This document shows positions 42,527 through 51,174 of a stretch of 64,000 nucleotides of DNA, piece after piece. The notes beneath the pieces were generated by a model. It made no database searches. It had not been told where the DNA came from and saw nothing but the letters and a program-made list of their open reading frames with translations. How positions within the stretch are numbered: the stretch's first letter is position 1; each line of letters begins with the position of its first letter. This stretch comes from Chloroflexota bacterium (GTDB lineage: Bacteria; Chloroflexota; Anaerolineae; Anaerolineales; Anaerolineaceae). The position numbers and the translations under genes are program-made. The stretch is from contig JAKQJC010000033.1 in the NCBI GenBank assembly GCA_029561345.1, positions 1 through 64,000 on the forward strand. Direction: 5' to 3'.

Positions 42527-42882
42527 AAAAGCGTGAAATTCCTATCATCGCCTTCAAGTGCAAGAAATGCGGTCGGATTCACTACCCCTTCCACGACCGC
42601 TGCCTGACCTGCCTGAGCCGCGATTTTGAAAAAATTCATCCGCAGGGCAATGCTAAACTGCTGACCTTTTCGGCCATTTTCAACCTCCCCTGGGGTTTTG
42701 ACCAGCGTTTCCTGATCATCGGCATCGCCGAATTTGAAAACAAGGTCAAAGTCATGGGCCAGATCAAGGCCGATTCCATTGATGAATTACAGACGGGCAT
42801 GACCGTTCTCCCCACCTGGGAACCTGTTAGAGTCAAAGATGGGGAGAACATCTACGGCGTCAAATTTGAACCCATCAAATAA
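42523..42882 (+). CDS. DUF35 OB-fold protein with zinc ribbon, thiolase partner
   Basis: This 119-residue protein has an N-terminal rubredoxin-like zinc ribbon (FKCKKCGRIHYPFHDRCLTC, two Cys pairs at about 11-30) and a C-terminal OB-fold (LTFSAIFNLPWGFDQRFLII to GMTVLPTWEPVRVKDGENIY), the DUF35 architecture. In archaea such proteins bridge thiolase and HMG-CoA synthase and channel acetoacetyl-CoA. Its ATG overlaps the thiolase stop by four bases, so a complex is likely. No HMG-CoA synthase is present here; instead the third operon member is GNAT-like. Confidence 0.85.
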   Translation: MKKREIPIIAFKCKKCGRIHYPFHDRCLTCLSRDFEKIHPQGNAKLLTFSAIFNLPWGFDQRFLIIGIAEFENKVKVMGQIKADSIDELQTGMTVLPTWEPVRVKDGENIYGVKFEPIK

Positions 42883-42904
42883 CCCCGCAAACTGAAATTC
42901 TGCC

Positions 42905-42936
42905 AACGGTCCGGAGTCATTACCGGACCGTTTTCT
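42905..42936 (+). terminator. Terminator of the thiolase operon
   Basis: AACGGTCCGG and CCGGACCGTT form a perfect 10-bp stem with an 8-base loop, followed by TTCTGTTGG. It is 22 bases after the DUF35 stop. Confidence 0.82.
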
Positions 42937-42959
42937 GTTGGCTTTCCCTCAACACCGGT

Positions 42960-42987
42960 TTGCGCAGATCCAAATTGCCGCTATACT
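42960..42987 (+). promoter_or_regulatory. Promoter of the sucrose transport and GH32 genes
   Basis: TTGCGC (42960-42965) and TATACT (42982-42987) are 16 bases apart, placing the start point near 42994, about 27 bases before the transporter ATG. Confidence 0.5.
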
Positions 42988-43020
42988 TAACCATATCCCT
43001 CCACCACAGGAATCTCTGTC

Positions 43021-44316
43021 ATGTCGTCAAAAAACCGCGCTTCCCAACCACCCTTGTTGAACCGCACCACCTGGATCATGCTGCTTTTACTGGGCCTCGC
43101 CGGACAGCTGGCCTGGGCAGTTGAAAACCAGTATTTCAACACCTTCATGTACGATAAAATCACCCCCGACCCGCAGGCCGTTTCCTGGATGGTGGCCATC
43201 ACGGCGGTGGTATCCACTGTCTCCACCATTTTCATGGGCACCCTCAGTGACCGCACCCGCACCCGTTGGGGCAAACGCCGCCCCTACCTGTTCATCGGGT
43301 ATATTGCCTGGGGCATCCTCACGGCTGCCTTTCCCTCGGCAGCCGCTTTCCAGCCGGTGGCACTGGGGGTTTTCGTGGCCATCCTCTTTGACAGCCTGCT
43401 CTCCTTTTTTGCGGCCAGCGCTTCTGACGGCGCTTTCAGCGCTTATATTGCTGAAATCACCACCTCCGCCAACCGCGGCCGGGTGGTCGGCGCCCTCGAA
43501 ATCATGAAATGGATCGCCTTCTTGATCATTTACGGCGGCGCCGGTATGATCATCGATGCAGTGGGATATCTGCCATTCTTCTATATCTTCGGCGCCATCA
43601 CCGGGCTGATCGGCTTGATCTGCGTACCCTTCTTGCGCGAAGAACTGGACCCAGAGAAACCCGCCGGCTCATACTGGCAGCAGATTGTCAGCACCTTCCA
43701 GCTTTCCAGCCTGCGCCAGAACCGCGATTTTTTCAAGCTGATGCTCTCTCTGACGCTTTTTATGGTGGGCATCAACGTCTTTTTCCCCTACCTGATGATT
43801 TACCTGCAGCACTATATCCGGCTTTCAATCACCGATTCATCCATCCTGGTGGGCATCTCCATCCTGGTGGGCGGCATCGCCATGGCCTACCCAATCGGTT
43901 TGATGGTGGACCGCTGGGGGCGCCGTCCGGTTGCGCTGCTGGCAGTCGCCCTGGAAGCCGTTGGCCTGCTGGTCTTCTCCTTCTCCAATTCACTGGTCAT
44001 GCTGGTCATCGGCGGCATCCTCTGGCTGGCGCCTTTTGCCGCCTGGACCATCGCCACCACCACCTGGGCGCGCGATCTCTTTCCTGAAGAAAAACGTGGC
44101 CAGTTTGCCGGTTATTATGTGCTGTTCAACGTGGCATTCACCATGATTCCCGGCCCACTTCTTGGCGGCTGGCTGGCCACGCAGTTCGGCATTCCCACCA
44201 TCCTGGACGGCAAAGCCGGCTTCATCCCCACCCCGATATTATTCCAGGCAGCCGCGGCGATGGTGCTGTTGGCGGCCCTGCCCATTCTGAGTATCCGTCC
44301 CAGTAAAACCCGTTAA
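43021..44316 (+). CDS. MFS sugar transporter, SLC45/GPH-like, putative sucrose importer
   Basis: This 431-residue protein has 12 segments. Residues LSDRTRTRWGKRRPYLFIGY (about 76-95) carry the 'D+TRTRxGxRRPY' signature of SLC45 and GPH-type sugar:cation symporters, and VENQYFNTFMYDKI follows the first helix as in plant and bacterial sucrose carriers. LMVDRWGRRPVALLAVALEA is the second-half repeat. The adjacent GH32 gene starts 10 bases downstream, so uptake of sucrose, or of a small fructan, is the best guess. No regulator is beside it. Confidence 0.83.
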   Translation: MSSKNRASQPPLLNRTTWIMLLLLGLAGQLAWAVENQYFNTFMYDKITPDPQAVSWMVAITAVVSTVSTIFMGTLSDRTRTRWGKRRPYLFIGYIAWGILTAAFPSAAAFQPVALGVFVAILFDSLLSFFAASASDGAFSAYIAEITTSANRGRVVGALEIMKWIAFLIIYGGAGMIIDAVGYLPFFYIFGAITGLIGLICVPFLREELDPEKPAGSYWQQIVSTFQLSSLRQNRDFFKLMLSLTLFMVGINVFFPYLMIYLQHYIRLSITDSSILVGISILVGGIAMAYPIGLMVDRWGRRPVALLAVALEAVGLLVFSFSNSLVMLVIGGILWLAPFAAWTIATTTWARDLFPEEKRGQFAGYYVLFNVAFTMIPGPLLGGWLATQFGIPTILDGKAGFIPTPILFQAAAAMVLLAALPILSIRPSKTR

Positions 44317-44326
44317 AGGTGCCTCA

Positions 44327-46105
44327 ATGCCCGCCATTCCCGAATTTGTCCTGAGAAAACTATTTGTCCCCGGAAGCCTGGCTCCCTGTGGGTCAGGCTT
44401 CAAGTTCGAAATGAACAACACCTTTGCCCCGGTCACCCTGCTCGGACTGGGTATCAGCGCTGATGAAAAATCAGCTGACGTTCAAAGCATAACCCTGTCC
44501 CTGCCGGGCCACGAAGCCGTCCCGGCTGCCGCCATTCATGAACAGCAGCCGTTCAGCCTGCCCGTCAATGTGATCGTCTCCGTGCAGGTGCTGGCGTCTG
44601 AGCCAAAAAACAAACTCACTATCCAGGCTCTCACCCGTGAAGCCGGGCTGCTGCAGTTCAGCATCCCGGTCAAAAGCGGCGCTAAAACCGGCCTCAGCCG
44701 CAATCCCGTCAAAGAATTTTCTCAGCAGTTGACCAATTACTTCCGCGCACAGCGCGCCCGGCGCGACCCTCAGCACCCGCGTTTGCATTTCACCCCACCC
44801 GCCAACTGGATGAATGACCCCAACGGCCTGATTTTCTGGCAGGGAAATGTCCATCTGTTTTACCAGACCAATCCTTTGGAGCCCGCCTGGGGAAACATTC
44901 ACTGGGGCCACGCCGTTTCCAAAGACATGCTTCACTGGAGGCATCTGCCTCTGGCCCTGTCGCCGGATCCCAACGGGGCGGATGCCGGTGGGTGTTTTTC
45001 AGGTTGCGCCGTCATTCACGAAGGCATCCCCACCCTCCTTTACACCGGCGTTTATCCTGAGGTGCAGTGCCTGGCGATGAGCCCATCCCCCAACCTGGTC
45101 CGCTGGCAAAAACACCCCCAGCCTGTGATCCCAGCCCCGCCGCCGGGTTTAAGCGTTGAGGGGTTCCGTGATCCCTGCGTCTGGAAGGAAGGCCGGGAAT
45201 GGCTCATGACGTTGGGTTCAGGCATCAAAGATGTGGGCGGCGCCGTTTTACTGTACCGTTCCCAGGATTTGCGGTCATGGTCCTATGCGGGCATCCTTTT
45301 CCAGGGTGATGCTCTAAGTCATCACCCTCTGTGGACCGGCACCATGTGGGAATGCCCTTCTTTCTTTCCCCTGGAAGATAAATGGGTTTTGATTCTGTCG
45401 GTCTGCGGACCAGAGGGTGGACTTTATACCATTTACTATACAGGACAGTTCACTACGGACCGCTTTATCCCAGATAACGGCCCCCACCTGCTGGATACTG
45501 GCGCCGGCGGCTGTTATTATGCCCCTCAGACTTTTCTGGATGAAAAAGGCCGCCGGATTATCTTCGGCTGGCTGCGCGAAGCGCGCAGTGCAGCTGATCA
45601 GGCCAGGGCCGGCTGGAGCGGGGCCATGTCTCTCCCCCGCGTTCTCACCCTGGGAAATGACGGGCGGGTCCATTTAGCCCCGTTGGAAGCCCTCTCGACC
45701 CTGCGGCAGGAGCATGAAAGACTGAATCTGTCCAACTTGAAAAGCCGGCCCATCCGTGATGTTCCCCTGGAACTGCTGGTCACCTTCCCGCGCCCTCCCG
45801 AAACCTGGAGCGGAATCACCCTCACCAGCGATGCCAGCTCTGGAGAACGGATTAAAATCGGCTTTGATCCCGATCGAAGCCTGGTGGTGACCGACTGCAC
45901 CCAGGCGGGCGGGCTGCTCAGCGAAACCCCCATTTCGCCAGATCCAGACCAGACCCTGACTTTCCACATCTTTATCGATGGTTCCACCCTTGAAGTCTAT
46001 ATCCAGGACCGCCTGCCAGTCTCAGCCCGATTTTACCTGACGGGAAAGCTGCAGGTTCATTGTGCCGGACCTGTACTCGTCGATATATGGAAACTGATAA
46101 TCTGA
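44327..46105 (+). CDS. GH32 invertase / fructosidase with N-terminal extension
   Basis: This 592-residue enzyme hydrolyses terminal beta-fructosides. The nucleophile Asp is in PPANWMNDPNGLIFWQGN (about 157-174), the RDP motif in GFRDPCVWKEGREW (about 279), and the acid/base Glu in MWECPSFFPLEDKW (about 340). A C-terminal beta-sandwich follows (about 460-592). The first 145 residues form an additional domain rich in beta strands; there is no signal peptide, so the enzyme acts inside the cell after sucrose import by the MFS protein. The start is ATG 44327 (AAAGG upstream). Distinguishing invertase from levanase or sucrose-6-phosphate hydrolase is not possible by eye. Confidence 0.88.
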   Translation: MPAIPEFVLRKLFVPGSLAPCGSGFKFEMNNTFAPVTLLGLGISADEKSADVQSITLSLPGHEAVPAAAIHEQQPFSLPVNVIVSVQVLASEPKNKLTIQALTREAGLLQFSIPVKSGAKTGLSRNPVKEFSQQLTNYFRAQRARRDPQHPRLHFTPPANWMNDPNGLIFWQGNVHLFYQTNPLEPAWGNIHWGHAVSKDMLHWRHLPLALSPDPNGADAGGCFSGCAVIHEGIPTLLYTGVYPEVQCLAMSPSPNLVRWQKHPQPVIPAPPPGLSVEGFRDPCVWKEGREWLMTLGSGIKDVGGAVLLYRSQDLRSWSYAGILFQGDALSHHPLWTGTMWECPSFFPLEDKWVLILSVCGPEGGLYTIYYTGQFTTDRFIPDNGPHLLDTGAGGCYYAPQTFLDEKGRRIIFGWLREARSAADQARAGWSGAMSLPRVLTLGNDGRVHLAPLEALSTLRQEHERLNLSNLKSRPIRDVPLELLVTFPRPPETWSGITLTSDASSGERIKIGFDPDRSLVVTDCTQAGGLLSETPISPDPDQTLTFHIFIDGSTLEVYIQDRLPVSARFYLTGKLQVHCAGPVLVDIWKLII

Positions 46106-46145
46106 AAGCTGGATAATCCATCCACCCGGCCCCTGGAGAAAGCCC

Positions 46146-48707
46146 ATGCCAGAACAGATCATCATTCGCGGTGCACGCCTGCACAATCTGAAGAATATCA
46201 CCCTGGCCATTCCCAGAAACAGGCTGGTGGTGCTGACCGGTCCTTCCGGTTCTGGCAAATCCACCCTCGGTTTTGATATTCTCCTCAAGGAAGGCCAGCG
46301 GCAGTACCTCGAATCGCTGGGCCTGGTGACCTTTGGCCTGGCCCGGCCGCCCGTGGATGCCATCAGCGGCCTTTCTCCAACCATCAGCATTGATCAGCAT
46401 CTCACCAATCACAGCCCGCGCTCCACCGCCGGTACGGTGACTGAAGTTTACACCTACATGCGTGTTCTCTTCGCCCGCCTGGGTCACCGCCCCTGCCCAG
46501 CCTGCGGTCATTCCATCCCGCCCAGCCACCATGCCGCTGCAGCATGGGAAGCGCCAAAGCTAGACGACGAGGATAAGCCAGAAACGCTTTATCCCTGCCC
46601 ATACTGCGGAACATCCGTTCCCGAATTGACCATGGCGCATTTCTCTTTCAATAAACCCGCTGGCGCCTGCCCCACCTGCACCGGCCTCGGTACCTTGCAT
46701 CAACCCGACCTTGGCAAATTGGTAGATGAGCAGAAGTCCATTGCCAGCGGCGCTGTGGCCGGATGGGAAGCAAACAACCTGGCCTATCAATCGGCAGTCC
46801 TGCAGGCTGCGGCGGCATATTATGGTTTCAGTTTGGATCTTAACCTGCCGGTCAAGGATTTACCCATCCCACCGCGTGATCTCCTCTTTTATGGTGTGGA
46901 GAATCCCCTCTTTCGCCGGCATTTCCCATCCGTTGAGCCGCCGTCCACGGTGCGCCAGGGCCGTTTTGAAGGCGTGGGCACGGCCTTCCTGCGCCGTTAT
47001 GCTGAGCGGGTCAATGAACCTGCTTACCGCGAAAAAATGGAACCTTTCATGGTCCTGCAGGCCTGCCCTGACTGTGCAGGCACCCGTCTGCGGCCGGAAA
47101 GCCGGGCTGTGACGGTAAACAGCACCAACCTGACCTCGCTTTCCCATTTGTCTTTTACGGACCTGGGTCTCTGGCTGAAAGACCTGCCGGCAGCGTTGTC
47201 CCCAGATGAGCAGGCGATTGCTCTCCCCATCCTGGCAGACCTTGCAGAAAGGCTGGCCCAGCTGTCCGAGGTTGGCGCGGGTTATCTGGCCATGGAAAGG
47301 TCTGCTCCCAGCCTGTCTGCCGGTGAAGCCCAGCGCCTGCGGCTGGCAGGCCTGCTGGGATCCGAGCTGTGTGGCGTTCTGTATATCTTTGATGAGCCTT
47401 CCATCGGCCTGCACCAGCGGGATACACACCGTATGATCCAGCTCCTGCGCCGCCTGCGCGACCAGGAAAACACCGTCCTGGTCATCGAACATGATCTGGA
47501 AATAATCGCGGCGGCCGACGAAGTCATCGATTTTGGTCCCGGGGCCGGTCTGCACGGCGGCCAGGTGGTGGCCTCGGGCACACCAGCGGAAGTGGCCGCC
47601 CATCCCACCTCTCTGACGGGTGCATATCTTTCAGGCCGTCTGTCCCTTCCAGCGCCGCTGCGCCGCCGCCAGCCAGCCGGTCCCGCTTTGATCCTTCGGG
47701 GTGCGTGCCATCACAATTTGAAGAATCTCACCATCAGCCTGCCGTTAGGGCTGCTGGTGGCGGTGACGGGGGTCTCAGGATCGGGCAAATCCTCGCTGAT
47801 TTTCGATACGCTGGCCCCGCTCCTGCGCCAGCGCCTGTCTGGAGCCAACGAAACCCCCGGCGCATATGCCAGTTTTGATGGCGCAGAACACCTCGAAAGG
47901 GTCATCACCATCGACCAGCAGCACCTCCAGCGCATGGCCCGCTCCAACACGGCCACCTATACCGATATTTTCACCCCCATCCGTGAAGCCTTTGCCGCCA
48001 CGCCTGAAGCCCGCCGCCAGGGGTTCACTGCCCGGCAGTTCTCCTTCAATGTGCCTGGCGGGCGCTGCGAGCGATGTGAAGGCGCCGGCGTCCTGGCTGT
48101 AACCATGCACTTCATGCCTGAGGTGGACATCCGCTGCCCGGCCTGCCGCGGCCGACGCTTCACTCCTGAAACCCTCACCGTTGAATACCGCGGTCATGAT
48201 ATCTCACGCGTGCTGGACCTGACCGTTGAGGAAGCCCTGGACCTTTTCGAGGATCTTCCCGCCGCCCGCTCGCGCCTGCAGGTATTGATGGATGTTGGGC
48301 TGGGATATCTTCAGCTCGGCCAACCGACCAACACTCTTTCAGGCGGTGAGGCACAGCGGGTGAAGCTGGCCAAAGAGCTGGGCCGCCGCAGTTCCGGCCG
48401 CACCCTGTATTTACTTGATGAGCCCACCACCGGTCTGCACCCGGCCGATACAGCCCGATTGCTTGGTTTGCTTCAAAGACTGGTGGATGGCGGCAGCAGC
48501 GTTCTGGTCGTAGAACACAATCTTGACCTGGTTCGGGCTGCCGACTGGGTCATTGACCTCGGTCCTGAAGGCGGTTCCGCCGGGGGCCAATTGATGGCCC
48601 AGGGCACTCCGGAAGAAGTGATGCAGGTGGAAGCCTCGATCACCGGCCAATGCCTCAGGAAGATGCTGTTATCCTGGATGAAAGAGAAATCCAGTCTTAT
48701 CTCTTAA
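46146..48707 (+). CDS. UvrA-like ABC ATPase (short class, UvrA2-like)
   Basis: This 853-residue protein is about 90 shorter than typical UvrA (about 940). It has two ABC modules. The first shows [15 protein letters not shown] (about 35) and [16 protein letters not shown]; the second shows [15 protein letters not shown] (about 543), [15 protein letters not shown] and [20 protein letters not shown]. The zinc fingers CPACGH with CPYCG, and [20 protein letters not shown] with CPACRGRR, are present. Much of the UvrB-binding region between them is reduced, as in UvrA2, which is linked to antibiotic and lesion tolerance rather than standard excision repair. It follows GH32 by 40 bases; whether they share a transcript is unclear. 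Confidence 0.85.
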   Translation: MPEQIIIRGARLHNLKNITLAIPRNRLVVLTGPSGSGKSTLGFDILLKEGQRQYLESLGLVTFGLARPPVDAISGLSPTISIDQHLTNHSPRSTAGTVTEVYTYMRVLFARLGHRPCPACGHSIPPSHHAAAAWEAPKLDDEDKPETLYPCPYCGTSVPELTMAHFSFNKPAGACPTCTGLGTLHQPDLGKLVDEQKSIASGAVAGWEANNLAYQSAVLQAAAAYYGFSLDLNLPVKDLPIPPRDLLFYGVENPLFRRHFPSVEPPSTVRQGRFEGVGTAFLRRYAERVNEPAYREKMEPFMVLQACPDCAGTRLRPESRAVTVNSTNLTSLSHLSFTDLGLWLKDLPAALSPDEQAIALPILADLAERLAQLSEVGAGYLAMERSAPSLSAGEAQRLRLAGLLGSELCGVLYIFDEPSIGLHQRDTHRMIQLLRRLRDQENTVLVIEHDLEIIAAADEVIDFGPGAGLHGGQVVASGTPAEVAAHPTSLTGAYLSGRLSLPAPLRRRQPAGPALILRGACHHNLKNLTISLPLGLLVAVTGVSGSGKSSLIFDTLAPLLRQRLSGANETPGAYASFDGAEHLERVITIDQQHLQRMARSNTATYTDIFTPIREAFAATPEARRQGFTARQFSFNVPGGRCERCEGAGVLAVTMHFMPEVDIRCPACRGRRFTPETLTVEYRGHDISRVLDLTVEEALDLFEDLPAARSRLQVLMDVGLGYLQLGQPTNTLSGGEAQRVKLAKELGRRSSGRTLYLLDEPTTGLHPADTARLLGLLQRLVDGGSSVLVVEHNLDLVRAADWVIDLGPEGGSAGGQLMAQGTPEEVMQVEASITGQCLRKMLLSWMKEKSSLIS

Positions 48708-48838
48708 AGAACTTCGAAAGAAAAAACTATCCACCCGGCCAGGTCATCTTTGGCCAACTGGCTTCTCATCTCGTTGTATAATCATCGGGTATGTGTTCGC
48801 ATCTCGCTTTCTGATCAGAAAGGGCTTCCTCAAATACC

Positions 48839-49642
48839 ATGCAACCCGAGTCAATCCCTGAAAAACCTCTGGCTGAAGGCCGCACGGCTGAAGTCTTCGT
48901 CTGGGACGATAACACCATCCTGAAGCTTTACCATGAATGGTGCCCGGCAGACTGGATCGAGCGGGAATTTCAGGTGGTCCAGGCCCTCACCACAGCCGGT
49001 ATTCCCACGCCGGCCGCCACCGGGACCATTAAGATCAAAGGCCGCCGGGGCATCCTCTTTGAAAAAATTCAAGGCATGTCCATGCTGGCAGATTTGCGCG
49101 CTCATCCTTTGCTGGTCTTCCGCCATGCTGTCTCTCTGGCAGAGCTGCAGTCTCAGTTTCATCAGCTGACCATTCCTGGCCTGAATCAGTATCACGACTC
49201 ACTGGAATTTATCATCAAACGCACTTCCGGGATTGCTGGCCCACTGCGCGAAAAAGCCCTGAGCCAATTGCGCTCACTGCCTCGCAAGGATTGTCTTTGC
49301 CACGGCGATTTTCATCCTGGCAACGTGATGATGTCCGCCAGAGGACCGGTCATTATTGATTGGATGACCGCCTGCAGTGGAAACCCCCTGGCTGATGTCA
49401 CTCGCACCAGCATGATCCTGAGCATCGGTATCAAAGGGGCAGGGAAACAGATTTCACCTCTCCTGCGTCTTTTTTCCAGTCTTTTTCATCAGGTCTATCT
49501 GGATCGCTACTTTAAACTGACTTCGGGCAAAAAAGCAGAAATGGATCTCTGGATGCCGGTGATCTGCGCTGCCCGGCTGGATGAAAAAATCCCCTCTGAA
49601 CAGGAAGCCCTGCTGCAGATCATCAGCCGTCAATTGAGTTAG
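48839..49642 (+). CDS. APH family phosphotransferase
   Basis: This 267-residue protein kinase-like small-molecule kinase shows the catalytic loop CLCHGDFHPGNVMM (about 157; HGDxHxxN) and the metal-binding IIDWMTACSGNPLADVTR (about 176). N-terminal GRTAEVFVWDDNTILKLYHE holds the nucleotide loop and the Lys. Family members phosphorylate aminoglycosides, macrolides, homoserine, choline or other metabolites, and the sequence does not decide among them. It is followed closely by a P-loop protein (13 bases) and then by an overlapping NTF2-fold gene. TATAAT near 48777 may be part of its promoter. Confidence 0.82.
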   Translation: MQPESIPEKPLAEGRTAEVFVWDDNTILKLYHEWCPADWIEREFQVVQALTTAGIPTPAATGTIKIKGRRGILFEKIQGMSMLADLRAHPLLVFRHAVSLAELQSQFHQLTIPGLNQYHDSLEFIIKRTSGIAGPLREKALSQLRSLPRKDCLCHGDFHPGNVMMSARGPVIIDWMTACSGNPLADVTRTSMILSIGIKGAGKQISPLLRLFSSLFHQVYLDRYFKLTSGKKAEMDLWMPVICAARLDEKIPSEQEALLQIISRQLS

Positions 49643-49655
49643 AGGAAATCCGCCA

Positions 49656-50522
49656 ATGCACACTCCTCGATTGATATTATTTGAAGGAATTCCCGGTTCT
49701 GGAAAAACCACGGCTGCTGCCCGCCTTCAGCTTCACCTTCAGAAAGAAGGTTTTCCCTCTACCTTCTGGCAGGAAGGGCATTTTGATCACCCGGCTGATT
49801 TTGAAGGCATCGCCTGCCTGACGGCGGGTGACTTGCAGCATTTCCTGAACCAGCAGCCCGCCTTGGCCGATGTGATTCAGGAATATCTTTCCATTCGCGG
49901 TGAAGACCACCTGCTCAGTTATCGCAAACTACAGCACCAGCATCCTGACCTGCTGCCTCAATCCCTTTTGGATGCAATGCCACAAAAGGACGTCTATGAT
50001 GGTCTGCCCATGGCCGATTACTGCCGTCTGGCTCTGGACCGCTGGCAGAGCTTCACCCAAAGCGCTCAGGAATCTGATGCCATCACCCTGATGGAATGCT
50101 GTTTTCTTCAGAATCCGCTCACAGTGATGCTGGCCCGTCACAACGCCGATCCGCAATTTGCCCGGGAACATATCCTCCGTCTGTCTCGCATCATCCAGCC
50201 TCTCAACCCGCTGGTGATTTACCTATCACCTCAAAACCCTCGTTCTGCGCTGGAACACGTCCGGGCAGAACGCCCTCACGAATGGGCAGATTTTGTAACC
50301 TGGTATCTCACCGGACAGGCCTATGGCCAGGCGCGTCTGCTCAGCGGATTTGAAGGTGTGATCCAGTTTTACACCATGCGCCAGCAATTGGAACTGGATC
50401 TCCTTCCTGCCCTGCCAGTTTCCTCTCTGATTGTCAAACAGGATGGAGATGCCTGGAATGATCGCCAGCAGGATATTAATCGGTTTATTGCACCCTATTT
50501 TTTGAATGGAGACTTAACATGA
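49656..50522 (+). CDS. P-loop NTPase/kinase of unknown substrate
   Basis: This 288-residue protein begins with a kinase-type Walker A, LILFEGIPGSGKTTAAARLQ (about 6-25), like thymidylate or chloramphenicol-phosphotransferase-type kinases. The middle contains DAITLMECCFLQNPLTVMLA, a Walker B-like strand with Glu, and LVIYLSPQNPRSALEHVRAE, which resembles the lid region with Arg residues. I cannot name its family. It is preceded by an APH-like kinase and overlaps the following gene by four bases (ATGA). A small-molecule kinase role is a reasonable guess. Confidence 0.62.
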   Translation: MHTPRLILFEGIPGSGKTTAAARLQLHLQKEGFPSTFWQEGHFDHPADFEGIACLTAGDLQHFLNQQPALADVIQEYLSIRGEDHLLSYRKLQHQHPDLLPQSLLDAMPQKDVYDGLPMADYCRLALDRWQSFTQSAQESDAITLMECCFLQNPLTVMLARHNADPQFAREHILRLSRIIQPLNPLVIYLSPQNPRSALEHVRAERPHEWADFVTWYLTGQAYGQARLLSGFEGVIQFYTMRQQLELDLLPALPVSSLIVKQDGDAWNDRQQDINRFIAPYFLNGDLT

Positions 50523-51085
50523 CCCCCCAACAGGAAATTCAAGCCCTTTTGCAGGCTTTTCAGGATGGATATATCCATCGTGATGTCACCCGGCTGGATA
50601 CATTCATGAAGCTATTTGCCCCTGATGCAGAAGTCATTGGCACCAACGGTGCCAGGCCGGGGGTGGATGAATGGTATCTCGACCGGGATTCAGCGCGCGA
50701 ACTGGTGGAAGGAGACTGGCTTTACTGGGGCGATCTGCGCCTGGATCTGGCTTCAGCTTCCATTCATACTGTGGGCGATGTCGGCTGGGTTGCCGCGACC
50801 GCCACGGTCTCCCGCACGATTGGAGAGGAAAACTATGCCGCCTTCCTGAAGTTTGTGAAAGACTTCATCGATCAATCGCCGCTATCTGCTGAGCGGAAAT
50901 TGCATTACATCCTGCGCGGCGGCACTAATACCGTCTATGAACTGCGCCGCGGGGAAAAATTTATCTGGCCGCTGCGGTTCACCGCCGTGGTGGTTCATCA
51001 GGCAGATGGCTGGAAGTTCGCCCAGATGAATTTTTCCTTTCCTACCACCCATTTCCCCGACGTGCGTATTGTGGAAAACGAATAA
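50519..51085 (+). CDS. NTF2/SnoaL-like fold protein
   Basis: This 188-residue protein opens with the cone-shaped NTF2-fold pattern LLQAFQDGYIHRDVTRLDTF, then MKLFAPDAEVIGTNGARPGV, DEWYLDR. The end, RFTAVVVHQADGWKFAQMNF (then SFPTTHFP), is the family's last two strands. Such domains (DUF4440 or SnoaL-like) act as isomerases, hydrolases or small-ligand binders. No catalytic Asp/His pair is obvious. It is coupled to the P-loop gene by an ATGA overlap, so a joint function is likely but unknown. The next gene is convergent. Confidence 0.72.
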   Translation: MTPQQEIQALLQAFQDGYIHRDVTRLDTFMKLFAPDAEVIGTNGARPGVDEWYLDRDSARELVEGDWLYWGDLRLDLASASIHTVGDVGWVAATATVSRTIGEENYAAFLKFVKDFIDQSPLSAERKLHYILRGGTNTVYELRRGEKFIWPLRFTAVVVHQADGWKFAQMNFSFPTTHFPDVRIVENE

Positions 51086-51174
51086 CCCGCCGGATGGCCC
51101 TGTACAGCCATCATCAGAAAACAGCCCATCTACTATGTGATGATCTGTTTTGTTTAAGTATCGCTGCGCAGGAC

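Noticed and set aside
48770-48790. Promoter of the APH-like gene at TATAAT
   Set aside because: No -35 hexamer at acceptable spacing; only mentioned in the gene entry.
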